A stretch of DNA of 64,000 nt from Rivularia sp963920925 (lineage in GTDB: Bacteria > Cyanobacteriota > Cyanobacteriia > Cyanobacteriales > Nostocaceae). The notes under the pieces were generated by a model that did no database searches, was not told the DNA's origin, and saw only the letters and a list, made by a program, of their open reading frames with translations. The position numbers and the translations under genes are program-made. The stretch lies in assembly GCF_963920925.1 (NCBI RefSeq), contig NZ_CAWUDI010000004.1:62001-126000 (forward strand). The letters are read 5' to 3'. Positions 1 to 8,879 of this stretch are shown in pieces. The first letter of the stretch is position 1; each line of letters starts with the position of its first letter.

Positions 1-51
1 AATCTTGGTATTTCTGCTTTGATAAATTATTTGATATTCCCCATACAATGA
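1..51 (+). CDS. C-terminal end of an unknown protein (cut by window edge)
   Basis: The first frame is open from the window edge and ends at a TGA at 49-51, giving about 16 hydrophobic residues (reading LGISALINYLIF near the end). The next gene starts with ATG at 48, so the two overlap as ATGA, the usual sign of translational coupling in an operon. The hydrophobic tail would suit the last membrane helix of a transporter or other membrane protein, but that is inference from very little sequence. The frame of the following gene is also open to the window edge, so a single longer protein in that frame is the alternative. Confidence 0.35.
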   Translation, partial: NLGISALINYLIFPIQ

Positions 52-287
52 TGACCGAACTTGAAGGAAATAATTATGTAGGTTTACTAAATACTGTAGC
101 GAAAGCTTATTTAGAAAGCGATATTACCTGGGATCGGGTATTGGAAATTGGAAATAAAATCTTACAAGGAAATACTTTTGAGGCTGCGGTAAAAGATTTA
201 AATTTGATAGACAAAGTTTCTCAGGATTTATCGGTGATGTTGTCGGCGATGGATAAGGAAGTTATTGTTGATTTTGCGGCTGAATAG
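48..287 (+). CDS. Small hypothetical protein, 79 aa
   Basis: This is a soluble, mostly helical, acidic protein of 79 residues with no membrane segment, signal peptide or cysteine motif. I do not recognise the family. It begins MMTELEGNN, with two adjacent ATG codons at 48 and 51. No good ribosome binding site is visible, which fits coupling to the upstream gene through the 4-base ATGA overlap. It is the last gene of its operon: a strong hairpin follows at 396-426. The frame is open upstream to the window edge, so the true start could lie outside the window. Confidence 0.5.
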   Translation: MMTELEGNNYVGLLNTVAKAYLESDITWDRVLEIGNKILQGNTFEAAVKDLNLIDKVSQDLSVMLSAMDKEVIVDFAAE

Positions 288-395
288 TGTTTGGAAGACG
301 GGCAAGGATGCCCCGCAGTCGCTACAACGGGGGGGAACCAGAGCAATGCGCTGCTCTTCATCCCACAAGAGAGATTTTTAATGTACAGTTATTTA

Positions 396-426
396 GAAAC
401 CCGGTTTTTCCCAAAAACCGGGTTTC
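396..426. terminator. Perfect 14-bp hairpin, bidirectional terminator
   Basis: GAAACCCGGTTTTT and AAAAACCGGGTTTC pair perfectly around a CCC loop. The hairpin lies between the convergent 79-aa gene and chlN and is followed on the plus strand by a T-rich stretch. Related CCGGTTT hairpins follow clpB, the Nif11 gene and the lipid kinase gene. Confidence 0.75.
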
Positions 427-454
427 TTTATTTGTTAATTTAAGAAGCCTTATT

Positions 455-1855
455 TTAAATTTTCGCTTCTTCCCTCACCAATTTATCCCAACCCAAATCT
501 TTCAAGCTGTTATTACGACGCAAAGGACGAGTTACTAATTCTAAAATATCTCGTGCATTGGTAAAACCATGAATTTGAGCAAAGGTAAATTCTACCGACC
601 ATTTGGTATTTATTCCTCGCGCTTCTAAAGGATTAGCGTGAGCCATTCCGGTAATTACTAAGTCGGGATTTAATTGATTAATTCGCTGAATTTGATTGTA
701 GTTATCTGGTTTTTCAACAATTCTTGGTAAAGGTACATCCATTTCATGACAAGTTTTTTCAAGAAGTTGCAATTCAGCAGCTTGATAGCGTTTGTCCATG
801 TAGGGAATACCGATTTCAGGAACTGTCATTCCGCAGCGAATTAAAAATCTTGCTAAAGATATTTCCAGCAAGTTATCTCCCATGAAGAACACGGATTTAC
901 CGCGAATTAACTTCACGTAGTCTTCCAAGTTTTCCCAAATTTGCGCTTCTCTTTCATCCAAACCTTTGGGAGTAATACCGAACACCGAACACATTTTCTC
1001 AATCCAGGCGCGGGTACCATCTGGCCCAATCGGGAATGGTGCGCCGATTAATTTACACTTTCGTCGCCGCATTAAAGTTGTAGCGGTGCGGCTGAGGAAG
1101 GGATTGACACCAGCGACATAATACCCTTCTTCAATTACTGGCAGTTCTGTAAATCTTTTTTCTGGTAGCCAACCCGTTACCTTGATACCTTGTCTCTTCA
1201 ATTCCAAAGTCAACTGAGTGACAACTGGATCGGGTAAGGAACCAAAAAGAATTAAAGGTGGATGATCTACATATTCTGAATCGGATTCAACTACTTCTTC
1301 TTTCTTCTTACCAAAATTAAGCAGCTTTTGAATACCATTACGTTCTTCTTTATCCTTTTCTGCTGCGGGTGCTTGTTTGGGACAGCGATTAGCCATTGCA
1401 GCTAAAACGGTATCTTCTCCCTGAGTGAAAGCATAATCTAAGCCATTTGCCCGCGCTACTACCACGGGAATGCCGATTTCAGCTTCTAATCTGGGGGCAA
1501 GACCCTCCAAGTCCATTTTGATGATTTCAGTGGTACAGGTGCCAATCCAGACAATTACGCTGGGATTGCGATCGCGTTTTATTTGCAAGCACAATCTTTT
1601 GAGCTCTTCATAATCGTTGAGTTGTGCTGAAATATCTCCTTCTTCCAATTCCGCCATTGCATAACGGGGTTCGGCAAAAATCATTACCCCCATTGCGTTT
1701 TGCAAGAAGTAACCGCAAGTCTTTGTCCCAATTACTAAAAAGAAACTATCTTCGATTTTTTGATATAACCACGCTACGCAGCTAATCGGACAAAAAGTGT
1801 GGTAATTACCTGTTTCACACTCAAAATTTAAAGCTTGTGGTTCAGCAACTGTCAT
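455..1855 (-). CDS. chlN: Light-independent protochlorophyllide reductase subunit N
   Basis: ChlN pairs with ChlB to form the NB catalytic component of dark-operative protochlorophyllide oxidoreductase. That enzyme reduces ring D of protochlorophyllide to chlorophyllide a without light, with electrons from ChlL. The 466-residue protein has the three conserved cysteines that bind the [4Fe-4S] NB cluster, at Cys22 (in FCPISC), Cys47 (GTKTCGYF) and Cys107 (WIGTCTTE). A charged Lys/Glu-rich insertion near residues 165-195 is of a kind seen in cyanobacterial ChlN. It is the third gene of a minus-strand cluster with chlL and a DUF5331 gene. chlB is not in the window. Identity is secure. Confidence 0.97.
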   Translation of the reverse strand: MTVAEPQALNFECETGNYHTFCPISCVAWLYQKIEDSFFLVIGTKTCGYFLQNAMGVMIFAEPRYAMAELEEGDISAQLNDYEELKRLCLQIKRDRNPSVIVWIGTCTTEIIKMDLEGLAPRLEAEIGIPVVVARANGLDYAFTQGEDTVLAAMANRCPKQAPAAEKDKEERNGIQKLLNFGKKKEEVVESDSEYVDHPPLILFGSLPDPVVTQLTLELKRQGIKVTGWLPEKRFTELPVIEEGYYVAGVNPFLSRTATTLMRRRKCKLIGAPFPIGPDGTRAWIEKMCSVFGITPKGLDEREAQIWENLEDYVKLIRGKSVFFMGDNLLEISLARFLIRCGMTVPEIGIPYMDKRYQAAELQLLEKTCHEMDVPLPRIVEKPDNYNQIQRINQLNPDLVITGMAHANPLEARGINTKWSVEFTFAQIHGFTNARDILELVTRPLRRNNSLKDLGWDKLVREEAKI

Positions 1856-1880
1856 TTTATTATCTCCCCTTTAATTTTTA

Positions 1881-1960
1881 AGTTAGAAGTGAGGAGTAAG
1901 GAGTTAGGAGTTAAAATTCATAACTCATAACTCATAACTCTTAGCTCCTAACTCATAACT
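1881..1960. repeat. STRR-type heptamer repeats forming an inverted array
   Basis: Copies of the 7-mer GTTAGGA/GAGTTAG are followed by copies of the opposite-strand type (TAACTCA, TAACTCC), so the block can fold back on itself. It separates the DUF5331 gene from chlN inside the chl cluster. Similar arrays occur at most gene borders in this window. Confidence 0.8.
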
Positions 1961-1967
1961 TTTTGTA

Positions 1968-2765
1968 TTAGCTGTTGGGGAAGAGACGGGCTATTTCCGA
2001 ATCGTCAATAGAACCGTCTGTCATATCTTCCCCTGAAAATATTTCGCGATCTTTTTGTGCAGCTTCTTCGCCCCACACATCTGTTAACGCATCGCCGAAA
2101 CCAGTGCTATCACCATCTTTGAACTCGTCAAAAGAGATGTCGCCAAATGCGTCTTCAGATTCTGCACTTGGGGTTTGTGCGGATTCTTCGTCAGAAGATT
2201 CTTCTTCACCCAAAGACATATCGGATAAATCTCCCAAACCTTCAGCTTGGATGTCATCCAATCCGCTGTCTGCGCTACTCGAATTTTCTTCTAACTCTTG
2301 TCCACCCCAAGCTTCTTCTACTACCATTCCGTCTTGAGAATCTCCCAAATCCATATCTGGAATATTTTCTGCTTCTTCAGAATCGTCAGTCAGCGAAGCA
2401 ACACCAGCAAATTCGTCTGAGCTTTCATCCACGGAGAATTCCGACTCCGGGGCTTCTTCTTCTTCAGCTACTGCCTGCACGGGATGTTGTCCAAGGGCTG
2501 TATCGGGATCGAAGTGCAAATCGAGTACTTCAATCAAGGTATCAGCATCAGCATTCAACTTGGAAAACGGTAACATTAACTGCGCCAATTTCGGTTCCAG
2601 GGCGTTTGCTACTCCCAGGATGAGGTATGAAGACGGGCGTTTACCACCATCGGGTGTGTAAACCGAGTCCACCTCCATATGTAATTTTATCCAGTCGCGA
2701 TTCGAGGCGTAGAATTGCAACCACTTCTGCTTTAACGAATCCGTGAAACTATAAAAGAATGCCAT
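1968..2765 (-). CDS. DUF5331-type acidic protein between chlL and chlN
   Basis: This is a 265-residue protein with two clear parts. Residues 1-90 are an ordinary folded region (MAFFYSFTDSLKQKWLQFY, then a conserved-looking segment around SSYLILGVANALEPKL). Residues 100-265 are extremely rich in Glu, Asp and Ser, and end in DSEIARLFPNS. I assign it to DUF5331 from memory of genes between chlL and chlN in cyanobacteria; its function is unknown. It starts 34 bases downstream of chlL, so co-transcription is likely. A role linked to the oxygen-sensitive reductase, for example in assembly or regulation, is inference from position only. The acidic tail is probably disordered. Confidence 0.85.
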   Translation of the reverse strand: MAFFYSFTDSLKQKWLQFYASNRDWIKLHMEVDSVYTPDGGKRPSSYLILGVANALEPKLAQLMLPFSKLNADADTLIEVLDLHFDPDTALGQHPVQAVAEEEEAPESEFSVDESSDEFAGVASLTDDSEEAENIPDMDLGDSQDGMVVEEAWGGQELEENSSSADSGLDDIQAEGLGDLSDMSLGEEESSDEESAQTPSAESEDAFGDISFDEFKDGDSTGFGDALTDVWGEEAAQKDREIFSGEDMTDGSIDDSEIARLFPNS

Positions 2766-2799
2766 GCTATCTCCTCATCCTGAGAAATAAACTAATGAT

Positions 2800-3666
2800 T
2801 TATACAATCATCAAGTCTAGTTCCTCTTCGGGATTAGCAACCTGTGGTTTATTCGGATTTAGATAAAAATCTGACAACAATGAGAACAGTTCTCGATCTG
2901 GAGAATCCTGTGGAACTACCCCCTCGGGACGCGCCAAAAGCTGGTCGGCAATGCTGAGATAATAGTCGCAAACGAAGTTTAAGGAAGGTTCTGTCTCCGC
3001 CATTTCAAATAAAGTCTTACCTTTAACGCGGGAAACACGGATATCTTCTATCAAAGGTAGAACTTCTAAAACTGGCATCGGTACGGATTCAATATATTTT
3101 TCAATTAAATCGCGTTTTGAGGTGCGGTTGCCAATCAAACCTGCCAGTCTCAGTGGGTGAGTCCGGGCTTTTTCTCTTACAGAAGCGGCAATACGGTTAG
3201 CCGCGAATAATGCGTCAAAGCCATTGTCAGTAACGATTAGACAATAATCGGCATAGTTAAGCGGTGCGGCAAAACCACCACAAACAACGTCACCTAGAAC
3301 GTCGAACAATATTACATCATACTCATCAAAAGCATTGAGTTCCTTGAGTAGTTTTACGGTTTCTCCAACAACGTAACCGCCACATCCGGCTCCTGCGGGT
3401 GGTCCCCCTGCTTCTACACAATCAACTCCGCCATAACCTTTGTAAATAACGTCTTCGGGCCAAATATCTTCGTAATGAAAATCTTTTTCTTGCAAGGTAT
3501 CAATAATTGTCGGAATCAAAAATCCTGTCAAAGTGAAAGTACTATCGTGTTTGGGGTCACAACCAATTTGTAGAACTTTTTTACCGCGCTTGGCTAAGGC
3601 AACGGAAATATTACAACTCGTTGTGGATTTACCGATTCCGCCTTTTCCGTAAACTGCTAGTCTCAC
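2800..3666 (-). CDS. chlL: Light-independent protochlorophyllide reductase iron protein
   Basis: ChlL is the ATP-dependent electron donor of dark-operative protochlorophyllide reductase and a homologue of the nitrogenase Fe protein NifH. The 288-residue protein starts with the P-loop GKGGIGKST at residues 8-16. It carries the two cysteines that bridge the homodimer's [4Fe-4S] cluster, Cys95 (GAGCGG) and Cys129 (DVVCGG). The length matches the family. It is the promoter-proximal gene of the chlL-DUF5331-chlN cluster, preceded by almost 1 kb of non-coding AT-rich DNA. Identity is secure. The enzyme is oxygen-sensitive, so co-regulation with low oxygen would be expected, but no known operator was recognised. 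Confidence 0.98.
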   Translation of the reverse strand: MRLAVYGKGGIGKSTTSCNISVALAKRGKKVLQIGCDPKHDSTFTLTGFLIPTIIDTLQEKDFHYEDIWPEDVIYKGYGGVDCVEAGGPPAGAGCGGYVVGETVKLLKELNAFDEYDVILFDVLGDVVCGGFAAPLNYADYCLIVTDNGFDALFAANRIAASVREKARTHPLRLAGLIGNRTSKRDLIEKYIESVPMPVLEVLPLIEDIRVSRVKGKTLFEMAETEPSLNFVCDYYLSIADQLLARPEGVVPQDSPDRELFSLLSDFYLNPNKPQVANPEEELDLMIV

Positions 3667-4618
3667 TGTTGTTTCCTCTTATAGTTTCTTGTCAAATTGA
3701 CTTCATAACTTTCCTTTACCTGGATAGACAAAGGGTTGCAATGTATAGGTCGTTTTCGCTCGTTAATGACCAAGTTACACCCAAAACCAAAAATATTTTA
3801 GATGATAATTGTGTTTATAGCGAATTATTTTGGTTCATTACTTAATATTTAAAACACTATTGTCTGCAAAAGTCTATCAGTCGTTAAATTAACGTAATAT
3901 TAGTTTTTGTTTATTTATTTATATAAAAATAGTTCCAAAAAGCAAAAATTTTCAATACCATCAATATATGTATGCTTGTAAATAAAATTCATTCACAAGC
4001 AGTATAAGCCTTACTGAATAACCTTTTAAAGGGGGATTACTCTTTTATTAAACGCCCATAACACCATTTTTTCATCGAAGAAGCAGCTAATTAAAGCAGT
4101 TAGCATTCACATCTGGAAGAACCCTGGGGGGAAAAATAAAGCGTTCGCCCGTATTATTAGTTATCATACTTAGTTTTATTTTTAATTATTCTCAGTGTGT
4201 TCGGTAAAACTATCGAGAAGCGCCAATATCTTTTAAAATCAATATTTTTCCAGCTTTTAGCTGGCTGCGTACCTAAGTAAATACTCTGAATCTTTACAGA
4301 AAAAATTTAATTAAAAAATTTGCCTATTGCAACTAGTTGGTTGAGAAGGGCATTTGCTCAATTTTAAAACTTTAAAGCCTTGTGAGATCGAGATTTAAGC
4401 TTGAGGAAATGTAAATTCACTAATGTTAAAAAACATCACATTTATAAAAATAGACTAATTTTTTAGGAATTTTACACTTAAATAAATTTCCAACCGATAA
4501 CTTTGGCAAGATGTAAATACAAATATAAAAAAAAGCTTATTGTTTATAGGTTTTTATTGAAAATGTAATATGCCAGCAAGTATATCGATTAAAATCGAAT
4601 TAAGAATTAAATCTTCAA
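3667..4618. other. AT-rich non-coding region upstream of chlL
   Basis: No credible coding frame or RNA gene is visible here. The part next to 3667 must hold the chlL promoter and leader. I see no certain -10/-35 pair or known operator. The only frame starting inside (3621-3845, plus) overlaps the 5' end of chlL in antisense and has no family features. Confidence 0.6.
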
Positions 4619-4631
4619 CTAGATTTTTAAT

Positions 4632-4919
4632 TTAATTCTTTGATTCTGTGCCGGAAAAATGTATACAAGCATCCTCTTGCTTAATTTGCGCCATTTCCTG
4701 TAGAGATTGCCAGCCCGGTTGCCAATTAGAACGATCTTGCAACAACTTGGCATTAATCCAGAAACGGACTTCGGAATCGCAAGAAGCGACCATTTCTGCA
4801 TATACCCACTTACCTTGATTCTTGCGGTTAATCACTTGAAAATGCCGCCAACCATCAATTTTGTGACCAGATGTCCACTTAGAACCCAGTAAATAAGGAA
4901 ATTTTTGTTTTTTAGCCAT
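4632..4919 (-). CDS. TIGR02450 family Trp-rich protein
   Basis: This is a 95-residue soluble protein, basic at the N-terminus and rich in tryptophan (motifs GSKWTS, GWRHF, KWVYAE, RFWIN, NWQPGWQ). The LLGSKWTS...GWRHFQV pattern and the length match the small Trp-rich TIGR02450 family, whose function is unknown. It is a single gene, with long non-coding stretches on its chlL side and the remains of an insertion sequence on the other. The ATG at 4919 is preceded on the minus strand by a purine run that could serve as ribosome binding site. Confidence 0.85.
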   Translation of the reverse strand: MAKKQKFPYLLGSKWTSGHKIDGWRHFQVINRKNQGKWVYAEMVASCDSEVRFWINAKLLQDRSNWQPGWQSLQEMAQIKQEDACIHFSGTESKN

Positions 4920-5039
4920 TTTTTTTTGCTGCCCTTTCTCTTAGCTATGGTAACTCGCTATGGGGGAGAGGGGCATTCGTGATAGGTTAAAAGTGAGTGT
5001 ATTTTGTCAATAAGTCAAAGGGTAGAAAATAAGTTTACT

Positions 5040-5121
5040 GATAATGATAATCATAAACAAAGGCAGGGATGGGAGGTGAGCGATGCTCGCCTCCCATCCC
5101 GAAAAAGCGATTATCATTATC
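5040..5121. repeat. Nested inverted repeat: Fur-box-like arms around a GC-rich hairpin
   Basis: GATAATGATAATC at 5040-5052 and its exact reverse complement at 5109-5121 enclose a second inverted repeat at 5066-5100 (16-bp arms starting GGGATGGGAGG, 3-base loop, one G-T pair). The 13-bp arms match the first part of the classical Fur-box consensus. The structure lies between the left end of the dead IS element and its transposase frame, so it may be a separate small palindromic insertion. No iron gene follows. Confidence 0.6.
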
Positions 5122-5249
5122 AATAAAATAATTAAGCTGCGTTTTTAGAACTGAAATTGTCAATCGCAATTAACAAATTACAGTAAATGAATTATTTAGT
5201 GGTTGCATAAAAATGTCAAACTAAGTGATGAAAGGTTTGGCTGATTTTT

Positions 5250-5914
5250 ATGTCCAAGCGGAAAAATTGCAATCGAGACCATGCACAAAAACACAATACA
5301 CCCACATTAGATAATGAAGTTATTGCTAATCATTTAGAAGCTTTATTGACTCCCGCAATTGCTGCCCAACAAAAATACTATAAGCAGTTAGGATTACGAG
5401 ACCGCATAATTAATTTGTCGTTAATGATAGCAGCAGTATTAACACACTTTACGTCTGGTAGAAATAAAAGTTGGTAAAACTAGCTATTCTTATATAACTT
5501 CTGTTCTCGATCCAGTTTTATTACCTCCCTATGTTGTTGCTGATTTGTATCGCCGACGTTGGGGAATAGAAGAAGCTTTTTACACTGTCAAACGCTTGTT
5601 GGGATTATCTTATTTATGGACTGGTTCTATTAATGGTGTAAAGTTACAAATTTGGGCAACTTGGCTATTTTATGCTGTCTTAGTTGACTTAGGTGATGCA
5701 GTTGCGGATGAATTATCTTTACCATTTGACCGCATTTCTTTAGAAATGATCTATCGCGGTTTATACCAATGAGCGTGTTGCTTACGATAAAGGTCGAGCA
5801 AGTGACCCCGTTAAGTATTTTGCTGCCGAAGAGAATCAAGACTTAGGTGTTGTTAAATATCTCCGAAAGCCTGTCTCCAAGCTGGATTTATCTCCTTTTC
5901 CTGTTCCCCCTTGA
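5250..5914 (+). pseudogene. IS4-family transposase remnant (deleted and frameshifted)
   Basis: The N-terminal part (5250-5450) begins MSKRKNCNRDH and runs to LRDRIINLSLMIAAVLT. The frame then breaks. The C-terminal part resumes near 5460 and contains LYRRRWGIEEAF followed by TVK, an exact Y-(2)-R-(3)-E-(6)-K signature, which marks IS4-family DDE transposases. A further frameshift near 5762 is needed to read on to RASDPVKYF and the stop at 5912-5914. The middle, which should carry the first two catalytic Asp residues, is missing, so the protein cannot be active. Confidence 0.85.
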
Positions 5915-6182
5915 CAAAAAGGCAATTTGTTTAACCTGTCACGAATGGGAGAGGGGGGAGATGGGGGGACAAGGGGGCAAGGAGAAGGAGAAGAATAATA
6001 ACTCATAGCTTCTTACTCTTAGCTACTAACTACTAACAACTAATTTTAGGGAAATACTACTAATTGAGGGGTGAACACCGACCTTGTAAGTTGCACGCTT
6101 ATTTTTAGAATGTTTTATAGAAAGAATTATTTATTTTTCCTTTTTTTGTGGTAATACACTCATTAGCTTTTATACAGAGACT

Positions 6183-8801
6183 ATGCAACCTACTAATCCA
6201 AACCAATTTACTGAGAAAGCTTGGGAGGCTATAACCCATACTCCCGAAACTGCAAAACAATATCAACAGCAGCAGATTGAAAGCGAACATTTAATGAAGG
6301 CTCTGCTGGAGCAAGATGGATTGACTGCACCTACTTTTACTAAAATGGGTGTGAATCCTCAGAAAATTCAACAACGCACGGAAGAGTTTATTAAAAGTCA
6401 ACCAAGGGTATCGGGTAGCAGTAGTTCTGTATACTTGGGACGCAGCTTGGATACGCTTTTAGATAGAGCGGATGCATACCGTAAAGAATTTGGTGACGAG
6501 TATATTTCTATCGAACATTTATTGCTCGCTTATGCCAGGGATGACCGTTTTGGTAACAGTTTATTCCGAGAATTTGGCATAGACGAAAGGAAATTAAAAG
6601 AAACTATTAAGCAAATAAGGGGGAGTCAAAAAGTGACTGACCAAAATCCAGAAGGTAAATATCAATCTCTGGAAAAATACGGGCGTGACTTAACTCTAGC
6701 TGCTAGTGAAGGTAAGCTCGATCCTGTAATTGGACGTGATGATGAAATTCGTCGTACTATTCAGATTTTATCGCGACGTACCAAAAATAACCCCGTATTA
6801 ATCGGCGAACCTGGTGTTGGTAAAACGGCGATCGCTGAAGGTTTGGCGCAGCGAATTATCGCTGGTGATGTGCCGCAATCGCTCAAAGATCGCCAGCTAA
6901 TCGCTTTGGATATGGGTGCTTTGATTGCGGGTGCGAAGTTCCGAGGTGAGTTTGAGGAACGTCTTAAGGCTGTATTGAAAGAAGTTACCGAGTCGCAAGG
7001 TCATATTGTTCTATTTATTGATGAAATTCATACGGTTGTCGGCGCTGGTGCAACTCAAGGCGCGATGGATGCGGGTAATTTACTCAAGCCGATGTTGGCG
7101 CGGGGTGAGTTGCGCTGTATTGGCGCGACTACTTTAGATGAATATCGTAAATATATTGAAAAGGATGCAGCTTTAGAAAGACGCTTCCAACAGGTTTACG
7201 TAGGTCAACCCAGCGTGGAAGATACTGTTTCGATTCTTCGGGGTTTAAAGGAACGGTATGAAGTTCACCACGGTGTAAGGATTGCGGATAGTTCTTTGGT
7301 TGCGGCTGCTACTTTATCTAACCGTTATATTACCGACCGCTTTTTACCAGATAAGGCGATCGATCTAGTAGATGAAGCGGCAGCGCGTTTAAAGATGGAG
7401 ATTACTTCCAAGCCGGAAGAATTAGACGAAATCGACCGCAAAATTTTGCAATTGGAAATGGAGAAGCTATCGCTACAAAAGGAAAGCGATGCTGGTTCAA
7501 GGGAACGTCTGGAAAGGTTAGAAAAAGAACTAGCTGATTTCAAAGAAGAACAACGTGCCCTTAGCAGTCAGTGGCAGTCGGAAAAAGACGTAATTACCAA
7601 AATTCAAACGGTAAAAGAAGAAATTGACCGAGTTAACGTAGAAATTCAACAAGCAGAACGGGATTACGATTTGAATCGGGCTGCTGAGTTGAAATACGGT
7701 AAGTTAACCGATCTACATCGTCAATTGGAAACTGCTGAAACCGAACTTTCTCAAGCGCAGCACAGCGGTAAATCTCTGTTGCGGGAAGAAGTCACCGAAG
7801 CTGATATTGCTGAAGTTATTTCTAAATGGACGGGTATTCCCATCAGTAAGTTAGTGGAATCCGAAAAAGAGAAGTTATTGCATCTTGAAGATGAATTGCA
7901 CAACCGCGTTGTCGGACAAAATGAAGCTGTAACGGCTGTAGCCGATGCCATACAGCGTTCTCGTGCGGGACTTGCCGATCCGAATCGTCCTATAGCCAGC
8001 TTTATTTTCCTTGGCCCTACGGGTGTTGGTAAAACCGAATTGGGTAAAGCTTTAGCTGCCTATATGTTCGACACCGAAGAAGCGATGGTGCGGATTGATA
8101 TGTCCGAATACATGGAAAAACACGCCGTTTCTCGCTTAATTGGTGCGCCTCCGGGATACGTTGGTTACGAAGAAGGCGGACAACTTACCGAAGCTATTCG
8201 TCGTCGCCCTTATGCGGTAATTCTCTTTGACGAAATTGAGAAAGCGCACCCAGATGTATTTAACATCATGCTGCAAATCCTTGATGACGGACGAGTTACC
8301 GATTCTCAAGGAAGAATGGTGGACTTTAAAAATACCATTATCATCATGACGAGTAACATCGGTTCGCAGTTTATCCTTGATGTTGCTGGTGATAATTCTC
8401 GTTATGAAGAAATGAGTAGTCGAGTTATGGAAGCAATGCGGAGTAGTTTCCGCCCAGAATTTCTCAACCGTATTGATGAAATCATCTTCTTCCATGCTTT
8501 GGAGAAATCCGAATTACGCAAGATTGTCCAGTTACAAGTGGAAAGATTGCGTCACAGATTAGTAGATCGCAAAATGTCTTTGAAACTTTCTGAGGCAGCT
8601 TTAGACTTTTTAGCAGAAGTTGGATATGACCCAGTATACGGTGCGCGTCCGTTAAAACGTGCGATTCAGCGCGAATTAGAAACTCAAATTGCCAAGTCAA
8701 TTTTGCGCGGTGAATTTAACGACGGCGATACTATCTTTGTAGATGTAGAAAACGAGCGTCTTGTGTTTAAGCGCGTTCCCTCAGAGTTAGTAACTATGTA
8801 G
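6183..8801 (+). CDS. clpB: ATP-dependent chaperone ClpB (disaggregase)
   Basis: ClpB is a hexameric AAA+ ATPase that, with DnaK, threads and rescues aggregated proteins in the cytoplasm. The 872 residues show the standard layout: N-terminal Clp repeat domain (about 1-150), first AAA+ module with Walker A GEPGVGKT at 208-215 and Walker B VLFIDEIHT near 276-284, a long coiled-coil middle domain (about 410-530), and a second AAA+ module with Walker A GPTGVGKT near 611-618. There is no ClpP-binding IGF/L loop signature, which separates it from ClpA/ClpC. No CIRCE operator is visible upstream. Cyanobacteria usually have two clpB genes; the length is like the heat-induced clpB1, but which one this is cannot be settled here. 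Confidence 0.97.
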   Translation: MQPTNPNQFTEKAWEAITHTPETAKQYQQQQIESEHLMKALLEQDGLTAPTFTKMGVNPQKIQQRTEEFIKSQPRVSGSSSSVYLGRSLDTLLDRADAYRKEFGDEYISIEHLLLAYARDDRFGNSLFREFGIDERKLKETIKQIRGSQKVTDQNPEGKYQSLEKYGRDLTLAASEGKLDPVIGRDDEIRRTIQILSRRTKNNPVLIGEPGVGKTAIAEGLAQRIIAGDVPQSLKDRQLIALDMGALIAGAKFRGEFEERLKAVLKEVTESQGHIVLFIDEIHTVVGAGATQGAMDAGNLLKPMLARGELRCIGATTLDEYRKYIEKDAALERRFQQVYVGQPSVEDTVSILRGLKERYEVHHGVRIADSSLVAAATLSNRYITDRFLPDKAIDLVDEAAARLKMEITSKPEELDEIDRKILQLEMEKLSLQKESDAGSRERLERLEKELADFKEEQRALSSQWQSEKDVITKIQTVKEEIDRVNVEIQQAERDYDLNRAAELKYGKLTDLHRQLETAETELSQAQHSGKSLLREEVTEADIAEVISKWTGIPISKLVESEKEKLLHLEDELHNRVVGQNEAVTAVADAIQRSRAGLADPNRPIASFIFLGPTGVGKTELGKALAAYMFDTEEAMVRIDMSEYMEKHAVSRLIGAPPGYVGYEEGGQLTEAIRRRPYAVILFDEIEKAHPDVFNIMLQILDDGRVTDSQGRMVDFKNTIIIMTSNIGSQFILDVAGDNSRYEEMSSRVMEAMRSSFRPEFLNRIDEIIFFHALEKSELRKIVQLQVERLRHRLVDRKMSLKLSEAALDFLAEVGYDPVYGARPLKRAIQRELETQIAKSILRGEFNDGDTIFVDVENERLVFKRVPSELVTM

Positions 8802-8838
8802 TGCTATGTAATCCCGACCAAGTTTAAATAGCTGATTA

Positions 8839-8878
8839 AAAGCCCGGTTTCCCCAAAGAAACTGGGTTTATTTTTTTT
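8839..8878 (+). terminator. Rho-independent terminator after clpB
   Basis: AAGCCCGGTTTC pairs with GAAACTGGGTTT (two G-T pairs) around a short loop and is followed by a run of eight T. It starts about 40 bases past the clpB stop. Confidence 0.8.
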
Positions 8879-8879
8879 A

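Larger units (their letters stand above)
4974..5947 (+). mobile_element. Degenerate IS4-family element with intact ends and 9-bp target duplication
   Basis: The left end (4974-5010) and the reverse complement of the right end (5911-5947) match over most of 37 bases. Both begin CATTCGTGA, share AGGTTAAA and finish in TTTTGTCAA. Immediately outside both ends stands the same 9-mer, GGAGAGGGG (4965-4973 and 5948-5956), a target duplication. Inside is a transposase gene with an internal deletion and a frameshift. At about 974 bp the element is shorter than an intact IS4 element, as the deletion predicts. The target duplication sits in G-rich DNA, so its exact length is slightly uncertain. Confidence 0.8.

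Noticed and set aside
287..538. 83-codon plus-strand frame crossing the terminator and the chlN end
   Set aside because: Crosses a perfect hairpin and overlaps chlN in antisense; arginine-rich noise.
1975..2623. Two plus-strand frames (120 and 158 codons) opposite the DUF5331 gene
   Set aside because: They mirror the low-complexity acidic tail in antisense; composition is explained by the real gene.
3621..3845. 74-codon plus-strand frame over the chlL start
   Set aside because: Antisense to chlL and its leader, no family features, no ribosome site.
5630..5839. 69-codon minus-strand frame in the IS remnant
   Set aside because: Antisense of the transposase remnant.
8136..8495. 119-codon minus-strand frame inside clpB
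   Set aside because: Pure shadow of the clpB coding sequence.
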